Translations under genes and position numbers: made by a program
Part shown: in pieces, positions 63,601 to 64,000 of the stretch
Numbering within the stretch: position 1 is the stretch's first letter
How the letters are laid out: each line of letters opens with the position of its first letter
The notes under the pieces: generated by a model
The model's input: the letters and a program-made list of their open reading frames with translations, nothing else
Told to the model about the DNA's origin: nothing
Database searches by the model: none
Source: Brugia malayi
Lineage: Eukaryota; Nematoda; Chromadorea; Rhabditida; Onchocercidae
Assembly (NCBI RefSeq): GCF_000002995.4
Contig: NW_025062478.1
Coordinates: 12,148,001 to 12,212,000 of the forward strand
Direction of reading: 5' to 3'
DNA length: 64,000 nucleotides

Positions 63601-63714
63601 ACGCCGGATCGGCCAATTCTTGAAAAGCAGAAATTCAATTCGGTGAGCTTAAAATGGAATGCAATACCAGAAGCTGCTAGTAAAAAAGTACAATACATCA
63701 TTGAAATGAATAAG
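285..63714 (+). CDS. ttn-1: Titin-like giant muscle protein (TTN-1 orthologue), internal part, ~46 exons
   Basis: Seen: one open reading frame can be carried from 285 to 63714 through GT-AG introns with matching phases at nearly every junction. It encodes about 24 Ig domains (W...Y.C pattern, ends such as GEYTCEATNDAG), about 8 FnIII domains, K/E-rich linkers, and a long tandem-repeat spring-like region. Known: among nematode giant sarcomere proteins, twitchin and UNC-89 lack a repeat spring of this size, whereas TTN-1 combines Ig, FnIII, PEVK/PEVT-like and coiled regions and ends in a kinase. Inference: this is the N-terminal-to-middle part of TTN-1, a muscle I-band scaffold and spring. Neither the start codon nor the kinase is in the window. 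An antisense Kv gene sits in the 45586-62552 intron. The junctions at 18212-18895 and at about 30611 are the only ones I could not fix. Confidence 0.85.
567..1138 (+). CDS. ttn-1: ttn-1 exon: non-Ig beta-rich repeat segment
   Basis: Acceptor ttacag at 561-566. Phase 1 continues from the previous exon (G|AT). About 190 residues with alternating hydrophobic/polar strands and no Cys/Trp Ig signature; phrases such as EVTEVMLNVNVERTPSV resemble the diverged repeats of the 14775-17998 exon. I take the donor as gtaatt at 1139 (phase 0). Function is not recognisable beyond being an interdomain segment of titin. Confidence 0.75.
1435..3025 (+). CDS. ttn-1: ttn-1: five small phase-0 exons
   Basis: Exons at 1435-1533, 1710-2015, 2248-2406, 2687-2827 and 2924-3025 (33, 102, 53, 47 and 34 codons), each a whole number of codons and bounded by ag/gt. 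All are phase 0-0, so any of them could be skipped without a frameshift. The peptide is acidic/aliphatic, continues the beta-rich non-Ig style of 567-1138, and contains no known domain. The donors after 1533 and 2015 are gtttct, weaker than the others. Confidence 0.7.
3173..3208 (+). CDS. ttn-1: ttn-1 candidate 36-bp microexon
   Basis: Twelve codons (KEKTVRLRIVQR) between acceptor aaatag and donor gtaatt, phase 0-0, so the frame is unchanged with or without it. The peptide looks like one beta strand that would close the preceding repeat. It is too short to be proved by coding signal alone. Confidence 0.4.
3395..3515 (+). CDS. ttn-1: ttn-1 exon: Ser/Pro-rich linker before an Ig domain
   Basis: Acceptor aatattaag, 40 codons plus one base (phase 0 in, phase 1 out), donor gttgat. 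It encodes a flexible Ser/Thr/Pro linker (QPLEPSSISWSESSST). It leads directly into the Ig domain of 3767-4542. Confidence 0.65.
3767..4542 (+). CDS. ttn-1: ttn-1 Ig domain in two exons (3767-3914, 4403-4542)
   Basis: The first half has the strand-B Cys and strand-C Trp (FKCIVSGTPAPVIRWYVDG) and ends at a phase-2 gtgagt donor. The second half begins at 4403 after ttctttaag and carries EDGVCILKI and GEYTCEATNDAGQA. Together they make one complete I-set Ig. An upstream acceptor (ctcag near 4350) would keep the frame but would insert a hydrophobic stretch into the domain, so I prefer 4403. Confidence 0.8.
3970..4065. repeat. Short tandem duplication in intron
   Basis: About 2.5 direct copies of a ~35-bp unit (tttagatcattttatgaaat and following) inside the 3915-4402 intron of ttn-1, with tttag repeated at 3986 and 4021. 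Confidence 0.8.
4543..5612 (+). other. ttn-1 intron, 1.07 kb
   Basis: AT-rich with many T runs. Phase 1 on both sides. I see no coding segment or RNA gene in it. Confidence 0.7.
5613..11204 (+). CDS. ttn-1: ttn-1 giant exon: unclassified region plus two Ig domains
   Basis: A single 5,592-bp exon, about 1,864 residues, phase 1 in (atgtttttag acceptor) and phase 1 out (gtaagc donor). The first ~1,670 residues are Ser/Asp/Glu/Asn-rich with no recognised fold. They contain probable coiled coil at about residues 590-790, a short Asp run near 6496, an Ala run near 8026, and a proline-rich basic stretch at about 8688-8790 (VRPPRK, then SPPPIPPFRVKKHRS) that looks like an SH3 ligand. Two Ig domains close the exon, at about 10630-10915 and 10945-11204 (TITCEFNNF...VIDWFKG; SIISCQVNSV...IEWCKD). 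Because the exon is symmetric (1-1) it could be spliced out in frame. The ATG at 5603 is intronic and is not a gene start. Confidence 0.85.
11486..11821 (+). CDS. ttn-1: ttn-1 exon: one Ig domain
   Basis: Acceptor aacag, phase 1 in and 1 out, donor gtagta. One whole Ig domain with TATIACELEN (strand B), LIWRKDGKQI (strand C) and DSASYSISI in place of the usual Y.C, so the second Cys is absent as in many titin I-set domains. The 281-bp intron upstream is T-rich with nothing else visible. Confidence 0.85.
11822..13990 (+). other. ttn-1 intron, 2.17 kb
   Basis: AT-rich, with a CAT/ATC microsatellite-like stretch near 12620-12650, poly(T) near 12232-12248 and poly(A) near 13798-13812. No further exon with an Ig or repeat signature was found on either strand. 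Confidence 0.7.
13991..14263 (+). CDS. ttn-1: ttn-1 exon: one Ig domain
   Basis: Acceptor cctcttacag, phase 1-1, donor gtaagc. A complete 91-residue Ig with AATIHCETI, LDWRKNLRPI and DEGEYGVVIKD. It is a close relative of the 11486-11821 exon in length, phase and the loss of the second Cys. Confidence 0.85.
14264..14774 (+). other. ttn-1 intron, 511 bp
   Basis: Dominated by four poly(A) tracts (14338-14358, 14405-14420, 14569-14583, 14669-14681). Nothing else seen. Confidence 0.7.
14775..17998 (+). CDS. ttn-1: ttn-1 giant exon: array of diverged ~78-residue non-Ig repeats
   Basis: 3,224 bp, acceptor atttatag, phase 1 in and phase 0 out (gtaatc donor). No Ig or FnIII domain. From about 16140 on, a pattern repeats every ~235 bp: ASxxE...FEV.P, then TLLT..P.ITE, then RxFSD, then ELWSQ, then ARxD. 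Unit starts lie near 16389, 16624, 16859, 17096, 17330 and 17561; more diverged units lie upstream. Each unit would form several beta strands. I do not recognise this as a named domain. It may be a nematode titin-specific repeat with a structural/elastic role. Confidence 0.8.
18091..18211 (+). CDS. ttn-1: ttn-1 exon: continuation of the ~78-residue repeat
   Basis: With the acceptor after ttttttgag at 18090 the frame stays phase 0 and reads RLWSRTQLNVGFYQH, matching the ELWSQ part of the repeat in the preceding exon. The stronger-looking acag at 18095-18098 would put the reading in another frame that loses this match. Exits phase 1 at gtttgt. Confidence 0.6.
18212..18872 (+). other. ttn-1 intron, ~0.65 kb
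   Basis: AT-rich. An 18-bp frame-preserving microexon candidate (18401-18418, after tttataag and before gtcatt) was seen but is weak. No other content. Confidence 0.4.
18873..19475 (+). CDS. ttn-1: ttn-1 Ig domain in two exons (~18873-19097, 19336-19475)
   Basis: The first exon ends with an Ig first half (HLFKCIIYGTPAPQVRWYRN) and a phase-2 gtaaga donor. The second starts after tgttgcag and carries EDGIYILKI and NLVCEAENAIGIA, phase 1 out. The 5' end of the first exon is unresolved: candidate acceptors at 18853, 18872 and 18876 need different incoming phases, and only 18853 (weak site) matches the phase-1 donor at 18211. The 5' part is an acidic Ser-rich linker. Confidence 0.7.
19807..19898 (+). 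CDS. ttn-1: ttn-1 exon: Ser-rich linker and first Ig strand
   Basis: Acceptor tattacag, phase 1 in, phase 0 out, donor gtaggt. Encodes ESSSISSASIGG followed by a short hydrophobic strand. It supplies the start of the Ig domain completed by the next two exons. Confidence 0.75.
20104..20470 (+). CDS. ttn-1: ttn-1 Ig domain in two exons (20104-20198, 20331-20470)
   Basis: First half KGENIQLKCIISGSPLPSVQ followed by W-K-R-N-D, ending at a phase-2 gtaaga donor. Second half after ttttcag carries DDGICILRI and AIFSCTAMNMFGSA, leaving in phase 1. Canonical Cys, Trp and Y/F.C are present. Same phase-2 interruption as its neighbours. Confidence 0.85.
20758..21037 (+). CDS. ttn-1: ttn-1 exon: linker plus N-terminal half of an Ig domain
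   Basis: Acceptor aattttag, phase 1 in, phase 2 out (gtggaa). A Glu/Ser/Met-rich linker leads to an Ig first half, LQLKCIVTGEPMPTIRWSCN. The second half is at the start of the 21925 exon, after an 887-bp intron. Confidence 0.8.
21184..21862. repeat. Intronic ~390-bp tandem duplication
   Basis: Copy A about 21184-21570 and copy B about 21575-21862, offset 391 bp. Both start tatacggtactagaaa and share long blocks (acatgaaaatcacaca, gttccagaaagaaataacat, cacctatccaactttttt). Copy A additionally carries extra units of a ~41-bp subrepeat (cgggaaaactcttacttttg). It fills most of the 21038-21924 intron of ttn-1. Confidence 0.85.
21925..23097 (+). CDS. ttn-1: ttn-1 exon: Ig second half, unclassified linker, Ig first half
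   Basis: Acceptor attttcag, phase 2 in and phase 2 out (gttagc), so it is symmetric. It opens with EDGIVILKI and LYVCEATNGIGSAQ (completing the Ig begun at 20758). About 300 residues of charged beta-rich sequence with repeated E-A-x-x-x-x-V patterns follow. It closes with an Ig first half whose strand-C Trp is replaced (LPIPHIRISHNG). Confidence 0.85.
23098..23538 (+). other. ttn-1 intron, 441 bp
   Basis: AT-rich; no additional signal seen. Confidence 0.7.
23539..30611 (+). CDS. ttn-1: ttn-1 giant exon: elastic K/E-rich tandem-repeat (PEVK/PEVT-like) region
   Basis: About 7.07 kb, ~2,350 residues, acceptor attttcag, phase 2 in. It starts with an Ig second half (GHYVCEAVSVAGRA) and an acidic linker. 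From 24490 to about 30060 it consists of repeats built on one motif, LEKxLEHExVDVSV then QASxxLAK, followed by Lys/Glu/Pro-rich spacer. There are twelve ~66-residue monomers, then nearly identical 129-residue units. It ends with a Cys-rich segment near 30210. Inference: a disordered or weakly structured spring like the titin PEVK segment. The donor is uncertain: gttggt at 30612 or gtgata at 30621 both fit the phase-1 entry of the next exon; the TAA at 30641 is then intronic. Confidence 0.85.
24490..26568 (+). repeat. Coding array of twelve diverged ~66-residue monomers
   Basis: Motif starts near 24496, 24640, 24838, 24988, 25200, 25398, 25596, 25797, 26001, 26205, 26406 and 26611. The last six are 198-204 bp apart and much more alike than the first six, which suggests a gradient from old to recent duplications toward the 3' side. 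Confidence 0.85.
26569..29871 (+). repeat. Near-perfect 387-bp coding tandem repeat (129 residues)
   Basis: Seven full units begin at 27181, 27568, 27955, 28342, 28729, 29116 and 29503, exactly 387 bp apart and identical except for a few bases (actgatgag for actgttgag near 27551; ttcgaaagc for ttcgagagc in the last two). A slightly diverged unit (26569-26955) and a half unit (about 26956-27180, second half only) precede them. The unit keeps the frame (387 = 3 x 129). Silent positions are conserved too, so the array is very young or homogenised. Confidence 0.95.
30757..30885. repeat. Three copies of a ~41-bp unit ending at a splice acceptor
   Basis: tttataatctaa-type units at about 30784, 30826 and 30866, the last running into the ttgcag acceptor of the exon at 30886. 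Confidence 0.75.
30886..31082 (+). CDS. ttn-1: ttn-1 exon: acidic post-spring segment
   Basis: Acceptor attgcag, phase 1 in, phase 0 out (gtatat). Very acidic, aliphatic peptide (EFVSDFLDVDVSLDALMEEE), not Ig or FnIII. It links the repeat spring to the K/E-rich linker. A 315-bp AT-rich intron follows. Confidence 0.7.
31398..31581 (+). CDS. ttn-1: ttn-1 exon: non-Ig beta-rich segment
   Basis: Acceptor cattttag, phase 0 in, phase 1 out (gttcgt). 61 codons with alternating strands (VAVNAEAEILISVANE), in the style of the other non-Ig repeats of this gene. Confidence 0.7.
31582..32482 (+). other. ttn-1 intron, 901 bp
   Basis: AT-rich. The phrase tcacaattagaat-gttcta occurs twice (near 31731 and 32270), the first copy being an odd palindrome (attagaatagttctaat). 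No coding signal. Confidence 0.65.
32483..32535 (+). CDS. ttn-1: ttn-1 small exon: Lys/Glu-rich linker
   Basis: Acceptor attttag, phase 1 in, phase 0 out (gtcagt). ETEKKLKDTRKKSQEIDE, continuous in style and frame with the start of the next exon. Confidence 0.7.
32628..34077 (+). CDS. ttn-1: ttn-1 exon: K/E-rich linker and three Ig domains
   Basis: Acceptor tttatag, phase 0 in, phase 1 out (gtaaaa). About 210 residues of basic/acidic linker contain a cluster of basophilic kinase-type sites (KRRKSINRRSSSAEK, near 32850) and a small PxxP element (RTSLPPVPK). Three Ig domains follow, at about 33265-33525, 33530-33800 and 33800-34077 (IECELVN...FIWLIND; GICVTHP...IVWEFNG; Ig3 with VECFFNNEP and GEYTFKISNEFG). 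This is the first copy of a cassette repeated at 36520-37364. Confidence 0.85.
34296..34740 (+). CDS. ttn-1: ttn-1 FnIII domain in two exons (34296-34456, start of 34616 exon)
   Basis: GVPDNPRIMDISCDTISVEW, then DAPKDDGGSKIIGYVIQKK, ending at a phase-0 gtaaat donor. The next exon continues with LDADTEYIFRIAAINKYGTG. This is a typical FnIII with the strand-B Trp and the YxFRxxAxNxxG motif. The phase-0 split matches that of the FnIII at 38288. Confidence 0.85.
34616..37364 (+). CDS. ttn-1: ttn-1 exon: FnIII second half, long K/E-rich linker, three Ig domains
   Basis: 2,749 bp, acceptor atttttag, phase 0 in, phase 1 out (gttatt). After the FnIII half come ~590 residues rich in Lys, Glu, Asp and Thr with few hydrophobics (34740-36520), probably an extensible linker. 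Three Ig domains follow (about 36530-36800, 36805-37070 and 37075-37364) that align with the three of the 32628 exon (DTVKIECEVLNEDDKINWRI; NICNLLIKNLTYDQAGRYSM; AGEYTIKIKNDFGE). Confidence 0.85.
37365..38287 (+). other. ttn-1 intron, 923 bp
   Basis: AT-rich, with a small direct duplication (aagttttactctc at about 37809 and 37840). Phase 1 on both sides; no hidden exon found. Confidence 0.7.
38288..38706 (+). CDS. ttn-1: ttn-1 FnIII domain in two exons (38288-38448, 38518-38706)
   Basis: GAPENGHITDIGSCSAKVHW, then DAPSDNGGSAITGYIVEKR, donor gtttgt phase 0. A 69-bp intron follows, then MIRIAAMNKYGTGEY. It pairs with the FnIII of 34296 as the second copy of the duplicated cassette. The 3' end begins the next FnIII (PPIISNVTDQ), donor gtgagt phase 0. 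Confidence 0.85.
39170..39419 (+). CDS. ttn-1: ttn-1 exon: FnIII domain
   Basis: Acceptor tttttccag, phase 0 in, phase 1 out (gtgatt). SCTLKWPRVTEDGGSSIYGY and YEFKVEATNEAGLTSKSD complete the FnIII begun at the end of the previous exon. The 463-bp intron upstream is AT-rich with nothing else visible. Confidence 0.85.
39607..40023 (+). CDS. ttn-1: ttn-1 FnIII domain in two exons (39607-39755, 39891-40023)
   Basis: Phase 1 in, phase 0 between halves (gtaaaa donor, tattgcag acceptor), phase 1 out (gtaagt). AVSVQWIEAPREDCNVTSYV and then YLFKVAPKSGPTIGEFSE. The E-F region is less canonical than in the neighbouring FnIII domains. Confidence 0.8.
40157..40615 (+). CDS. ttn-1: ttn-1 Ig domain in two exons (40157-40314, 40486-40615)
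   Basis: KLECHATGEPAPQYIWYKED, donor gtattc in phase 0, then LDAGLYKCEVVNDLGSVDSE, phase 1 out. Here the splitting intron is phase 0, unlike the phase-2 Ig introns of the 5' part, which marks a different Ig lineage. A poly(T) tract directly follows the donor (40616-40638). Confidence 0.85.
40750..41025 (+). CDS. ttn-1: ttn-1 exon: one Ig domain
   Basis: Acceptor attttacag, phase 1-1, donor gtaact. Complete Ig: IGFSCELSDADASVVWLKDG, then DSGKYICSTVDRKAQSE. Symmetric, skippable exon. Confidence 0.9.
41137..43467 (+). CDS. ttn-1: ttn-1 exon: Ig-Ig-FnIII-FnIII, K/E-rich linker, Ig
   Basis: 2,331 bp, acceptor atttgcag, phase 1-1, donor gttatt. Order: Ig (41140-41400, IMLKCETTKPVKVVKWFKN), Ig (41410-41700, DSGILKVVVKNEIGSVSEE), FnIII (41705-41985, SVMLKWQKAEDNGSPIINYI and SFRIIAVNEVGEGPPS), a shorter second FnIII (42020-42290, VLITWEIVEEAEEYIIERS), ~300 residues of Lys/Glu-rich linker (42290-43200), and an Ig (43200-43467, YEECFWTKDEK and AGMYHCIVTNKTEKATGE). 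Confidence 0.9.
43666..43944 (+). CDS. ttn-1: ttn-1 exon: one Ig domain
   Basis: Acceptor acttcag, phase 1-1, donor gttgat. LKIHANVTGLPMPTCKWLKD and HSGLYKLIVENICGKQED. The strand-B Cys position is His-Ala and the Y.C Cys is replaced by Leu, so no disulfide is expected. In the intron that follows (43945-44378), a ~50-bp phrase containing taattaaatcttaatgttc occurs twice (about 44096 and 44267). Confidence 0.85.
44379..44678 (+). CDS. ttn-1: ttn-1 exon: one FnIII domain
   Basis: Acceptor catttttag, phase 1-1, donor gtaaat. Complete FnIII in one exon: VSCKLAWNPPEHNGNSNLLG and YFFRVAAENAFGTGQALE. The following 304-bp intron is AT-rich only. Confidence 0.9.
44983..45585 (+). CDS. ttn-1: ttn-1 Ig domain (44983-45209, 45438-45509) and start of the next Ig
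   Basis: IEKPKIKKAPEKVTGRIGDK, then PIPKVHWYRNGKEI, donor gtataa phase 0. The exon 45438-45585 gives VVVENEGGKVQHKFSLEV and starts another Ig (EPMIIDADKYKEPQVFDKGE), which breaks off at LQLAFTG with a phase-1 gttagt donor. That Ig resumes 17 kb downstream at 62553. A 29-bp poly(T) lies in the intron at 45374-45402. Confidence 0.85.
46709..46714 (-). promoter_or_regulatory. Candidate poly(A) signal of the Kv gene
   Basis: AATAAA on the - strand about 270 bp past the Kv stop codon. In such AT-rich DNA the hexamer can occur by chance. Confidence 0.35.
46985..47181 (-). CDS. exp-2: Kv exon 8: S6 and C-terminal tail
   Basis: Acceptor gcttacag; completes Met462 after the filter exon. IMCGVLVLALPITIIVDNF, then a short Gln/Glu/Arg-rich tail of ~37 residues ending NKETSNEDS and TAA. 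Confidence 0.85.
46985..57281 (-). CDS. exp-2: Voltage-gated K+ channel (Kv family, EXP-2-like), 526 residues, complete
   Basis: Exons, in transcription order: 57281-57184, 50237-50114, 49759-49598, 49020-48787, 48714-48541, 48045-47508, 47336-47283, 47181-46985 (TAA at 46987-46985). All phases agree. T1 domain (residues ~88-200) has H162-X5-C168-X20-C189-C190, the zinc motif of non-Shaker Kv channels. S1 is ~239-257. The S1-S2 loop has two N-glycosylation sequons (N273, N280). S2 is ~304-320 and S3 ~334-351. S4 has R370, R373, R376, R379, K382 and R385. The selectivity filter is TTVGYGD (449-455) and S6 is ~464-490. S6 has LPIT (480-483) instead of the usual PxP hinge. Known: EXP-2 is a nematode-specific Kv branch controlling pharyngeal and other muscle repolarisation; I recall a ~528-residue length and a gain-of-function S6 cysteine (C480), which matches C473 here. 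A Shab-like Kv is the alternative. Confidence 0.8.
47283..47336 (-). CDS. exp-2: Kv exon 7: selectivity filter microexon (54 bp)
   Basis: Acceptor ctttag, donor gtaagt. Encodes IVTMTTVGYGDAVPATT exactly in phase 1-1 between S5/pore helix and S6. It is too short to be found by ORF length but unmistakable by sequence. Confidence 0.9.
47508..48045 (-). CDS. exp-2: Kv exon 6: S1-S2 loop through pore helix
   Basis: Acceptor atttcag, donor gtaagt, phase 0 in and 1 out. Contains S2, S3, the S4 voltage sensor (VVRILRVLRVIRIIKLGR), the S4-S5 linker (QTFGMTLQRSQKQL), S5 and the pore helix up to AAYWW. Confidence 0.9.
48541..48714 (-). CDS. exp-2: Kv exon 5: T1-S1 linker and S1
   Basis: Acceptor tttttcag, donor gtttgt, phase 0-0, 58 codons. 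FGRVRRKMWTFLERPGSS is the conserved pre-S1 segment; S1 is LSSTLFVAISVMGLSFG. Confidence 0.9.
48787..49020 (-). CDS. exp-2: Kv exon 4: C-terminal half of T1
   Basis: Acceptor catttcag, donor gtatat, phase 0-0, 78 codons. YYFQRSPYAFDAVFQYYATG and VHRPPEICPAAFLAELEFWG are hallmark Kv T1 sequences; the His and three Cys of the zinc motif are all here. Confidence 0.9.
49598..49759 (-). CDS. exp-2: Kv exon 3: N-terminal half of T1
   Basis: 54 codons, phase 0-0, donor gtttgt. LRLNIGGTSYLLLIEAILR is the first T1 strand-helix. The acceptor is taken as aatttaaag at 49760 because an earlier start runs into a stop and other AGs give the wrong phase. Confidence 0.8.
49912..49942. repeat. (AT)n microsatellite
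   Basis: Run of about 30 bp of alternating T and A in the Kv intron between exons 3 and 2. Confidence 0.9.
50114..50237 (-). CDS. exp-2: Kv exon 2: N-terminal cytoplasmic segment
   Basis: Acceptor tttatag, donor gtttca; one base completes a Gly codon, then 41 codons. AAQQHKKRLVSYRKTDAEAY, ending with GSGTDCFQ. No domain is recognised; it precedes T1. Its phase-2 entry matches both upstream first-exon candidates. Confidence 0.8.
50686..50709 (-). CDS. exp-2: Kv alternative 5' exon or 24-bp cassette exon
   Basis: Between acceptor atattgcag and donor gtgagc, 24 bp. As a first exon (ATG at 50696) it codes M-I-S and joins exon 2 in frame (MISG-AAQQ, 497-residue protein). As an internal exon after 57184-57281 it is also in frame and adds 8 residues (VTSNMISG in place of G). 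Both readings fit the same phase-2 junction. Confidence 0.55.
50710..50716 (-). promoter_or_regulatory. Possible SL trans-splice acceptor of the short Kv transcript
   Basis: A strong 3' splice site (attgcag) sits 13 bp before the ATG at 50696. In nematodes such a spacing is typical for spliced-leader addition. It could equally be the cis acceptor of the cassette exon. Confidence 0.35.
50717..57183 (-). other. Kv gene first intron, ~6.5 kb, low-complexity
   Basis: AT-rich DNA with homopolymer tracts (for example 51240-51262, 54209-54231, 55636-55657), (GT)n near 51490-51507 and (GAA)n near 54449-54474. No coding exon on either strand that I can support. Confidence 0.6.
54449..54476. repeat. 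(GAA)n microsatellite
   Basis: About nine GAA units on the + strand, within intronic DNA. Confidence 0.9.
57184..57281 (-). CDS. exp-2: Kv first coding exon (long isoform)
   Basis: ATG at 57281-57279, 32 codons plus two bases, then a strong donor gtaagt; an in-frame TGA lies four codons upstream. Encodes MHAAVYSSYLLRDYRSQRKY and then SINDETGRKCSI-G. It joins exon 2 (50237) in exact phase 2. GC content is visibly higher than in the surrounding intron. With it the protein is 526 residues, close to the ~528 I recall for C. elegans EXP-2. Confidence 0.7.
57282..60697 (-). other. AT-rich upstream region of the Kv gene, 3.4 kb
   Basis: Presumed promoter/5' intron. Contains poly(A)/poly(T) tracts and the 58219-58714 tandem repeat; no exon supported on either strand. 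Confidence 0.5.
58219..58714. repeat. Four-copy 117/126-bp tandem repeat
   Basis: Copies start at 58219 (117 bp), 58336, 58462 and 58588 (126 bp each), beginning acatataattttacatt. The first copy differs at several bases and lacks a 9-bp internal duplication (cttatcagt) that the other three share; those three are almost identical. Confidence 0.95.
60698..60781 (-). CDS. Candidate further alternative first exon of the Kv gene
   Basis: ATG at 60781, 28 open codons (MNKQKIEIDGISKRITLASQ, ending IFYHAHYQ), then a consensus donor gtaagt in phase 0. The phase fits direct splicing to Kv exon 3 (49759), skipping exon 2. Support is only an open frame plus a good donor. Confidence 0.3.
62553..63116 (+). 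CDS. ttn-1: ttn-1 Ig domain resumed after the giant intron (62553-62626, 62994-63116)
   Basis: GKPNPDVEWLDINGRPITTK, donor gtatgt phase 0; then TVGRLTTLTILRV and GRYLLKVKNELGEAKCEI, phase 0 out. With the end of the 45438-45585 exon it makes one complete Ig domain. Canonical Trp present, Y.C Cys replaced by Leu. Confidence 0.85.
63583..63714 (+). CDS. ttn-1: ttn-1 exon: N-terminal half of an FnIII domain
   Basis: Acceptor cgtttcag, phase 0-0, donor gttaat. TPDRPILEKQKFNSVSLKW and VQYIIEMNK. The domain and gene continue beyond the window; 63715-64000 is intron with poly(T) near 63785-63800. Confidence 0.8.
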
Positions 63715-64000
63715 GTTAATTTTTTTTTTTTGAAATAATTTAATTTAAAAATTTTCAGAATTTCACGGAAAACGGTTGAATATTTTTTTTTTTTTTTTTT
63801 TGTTACTTTTACTATTTTTTTTTACTATTTTACTGAGTTAACGATACTTTTTTATTAAAGTTTTTTAAAGAGATTAAATTTTATGGGAAAAATTGAAAAC
63901 CTTTCAGTGTATTTAGCTAAGGTAATTTCGACATCTGCATTAGGTATAAATTAATTAACTTACTTGTTTTATATGTGAAAAAAAAAAAATCCTTGAGAAC

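Overview
This window is nuclear DNA from a nematode. It is very AT-rich, full of poly(A)/poly(T) runs, and intron-dense, with short GT-AG introns and T-rich acceptors. The gene content suggests a giant titin-type muscle gene with a voltage-gated K+ channel gene inside it. I infer a spirurid/filarial-type worm from composition and intron style; the species cannot be read from the sequence. No end of the titin gene lies in the window.

The + strand from 285 to 63714 is one continuous, phase-consistent coding series of about 46 exons of a TTN-1 (nematode titin) orthologue. From 5' to 3' it has: (1) 285-4542, half of an Ig domain, a run of small exons coding for non-Ig beta-rich repeats, and an Ig split by a phase-2 intron; (2) 5613-11204, a 5.6-kb exon of mostly unclassified sequence ending in two Ig domains; (3) two one-exon Ig domains (11486-11821, 13991-14263); (4) 14775-18211, an array of diverged ~78-residue repeats; (5) 18.9-23.7 kb, four Ig domains, each split by a phase-2 intron; (6) 23539 to about 30611, a ~7-kb exon coding for a spring-like K/E/P-rich region that ends in an almost perfect array of 387-bp (129-residue) tandem repeats; (7) 30.9-45.6 kb, lysine/glutamate-rich linkers, a duplicated Ig-Ig-Ig-FnIII cassette, then further Ig and FnIII domains; (8) after a 16,967-bp intron, the rest of an Ig domain and the start of an FnIII domain (62553-63714). 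The kinase domain expected of TTN-1 is not in the window.

Nested on the - strand inside the 17-kb intron is a complete Kv channel gene, 46985-57281. I reconstruct it as a 526-residue protein with a T1 domain carrying an intact HX5CX20CC zinc motif, six transmembrane segments, an S4 with regularly spaced Arg/Lys, a TTVGYGD filter, and S6. It best fits EXP-2. From memory, C. elegans exp-2 also lies at the ttn-1 locus on chromosome V, so the nested arrangement is probably old. The channel appears to have alternative 5' exons at 57184-57281 and 50686-50709, both joining exon 2 in the same phase, plus a weaker candidate at 60698-60781.

Non-coding features are tandem repeats in introns (4 x 117/126 bp at 58219-58714; a ~390-bp duplication at 21184-21862), microsatellites and homopolymer tracts. 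I saw no tRNA, rRNA, CRISPR array or recognisable transposon.
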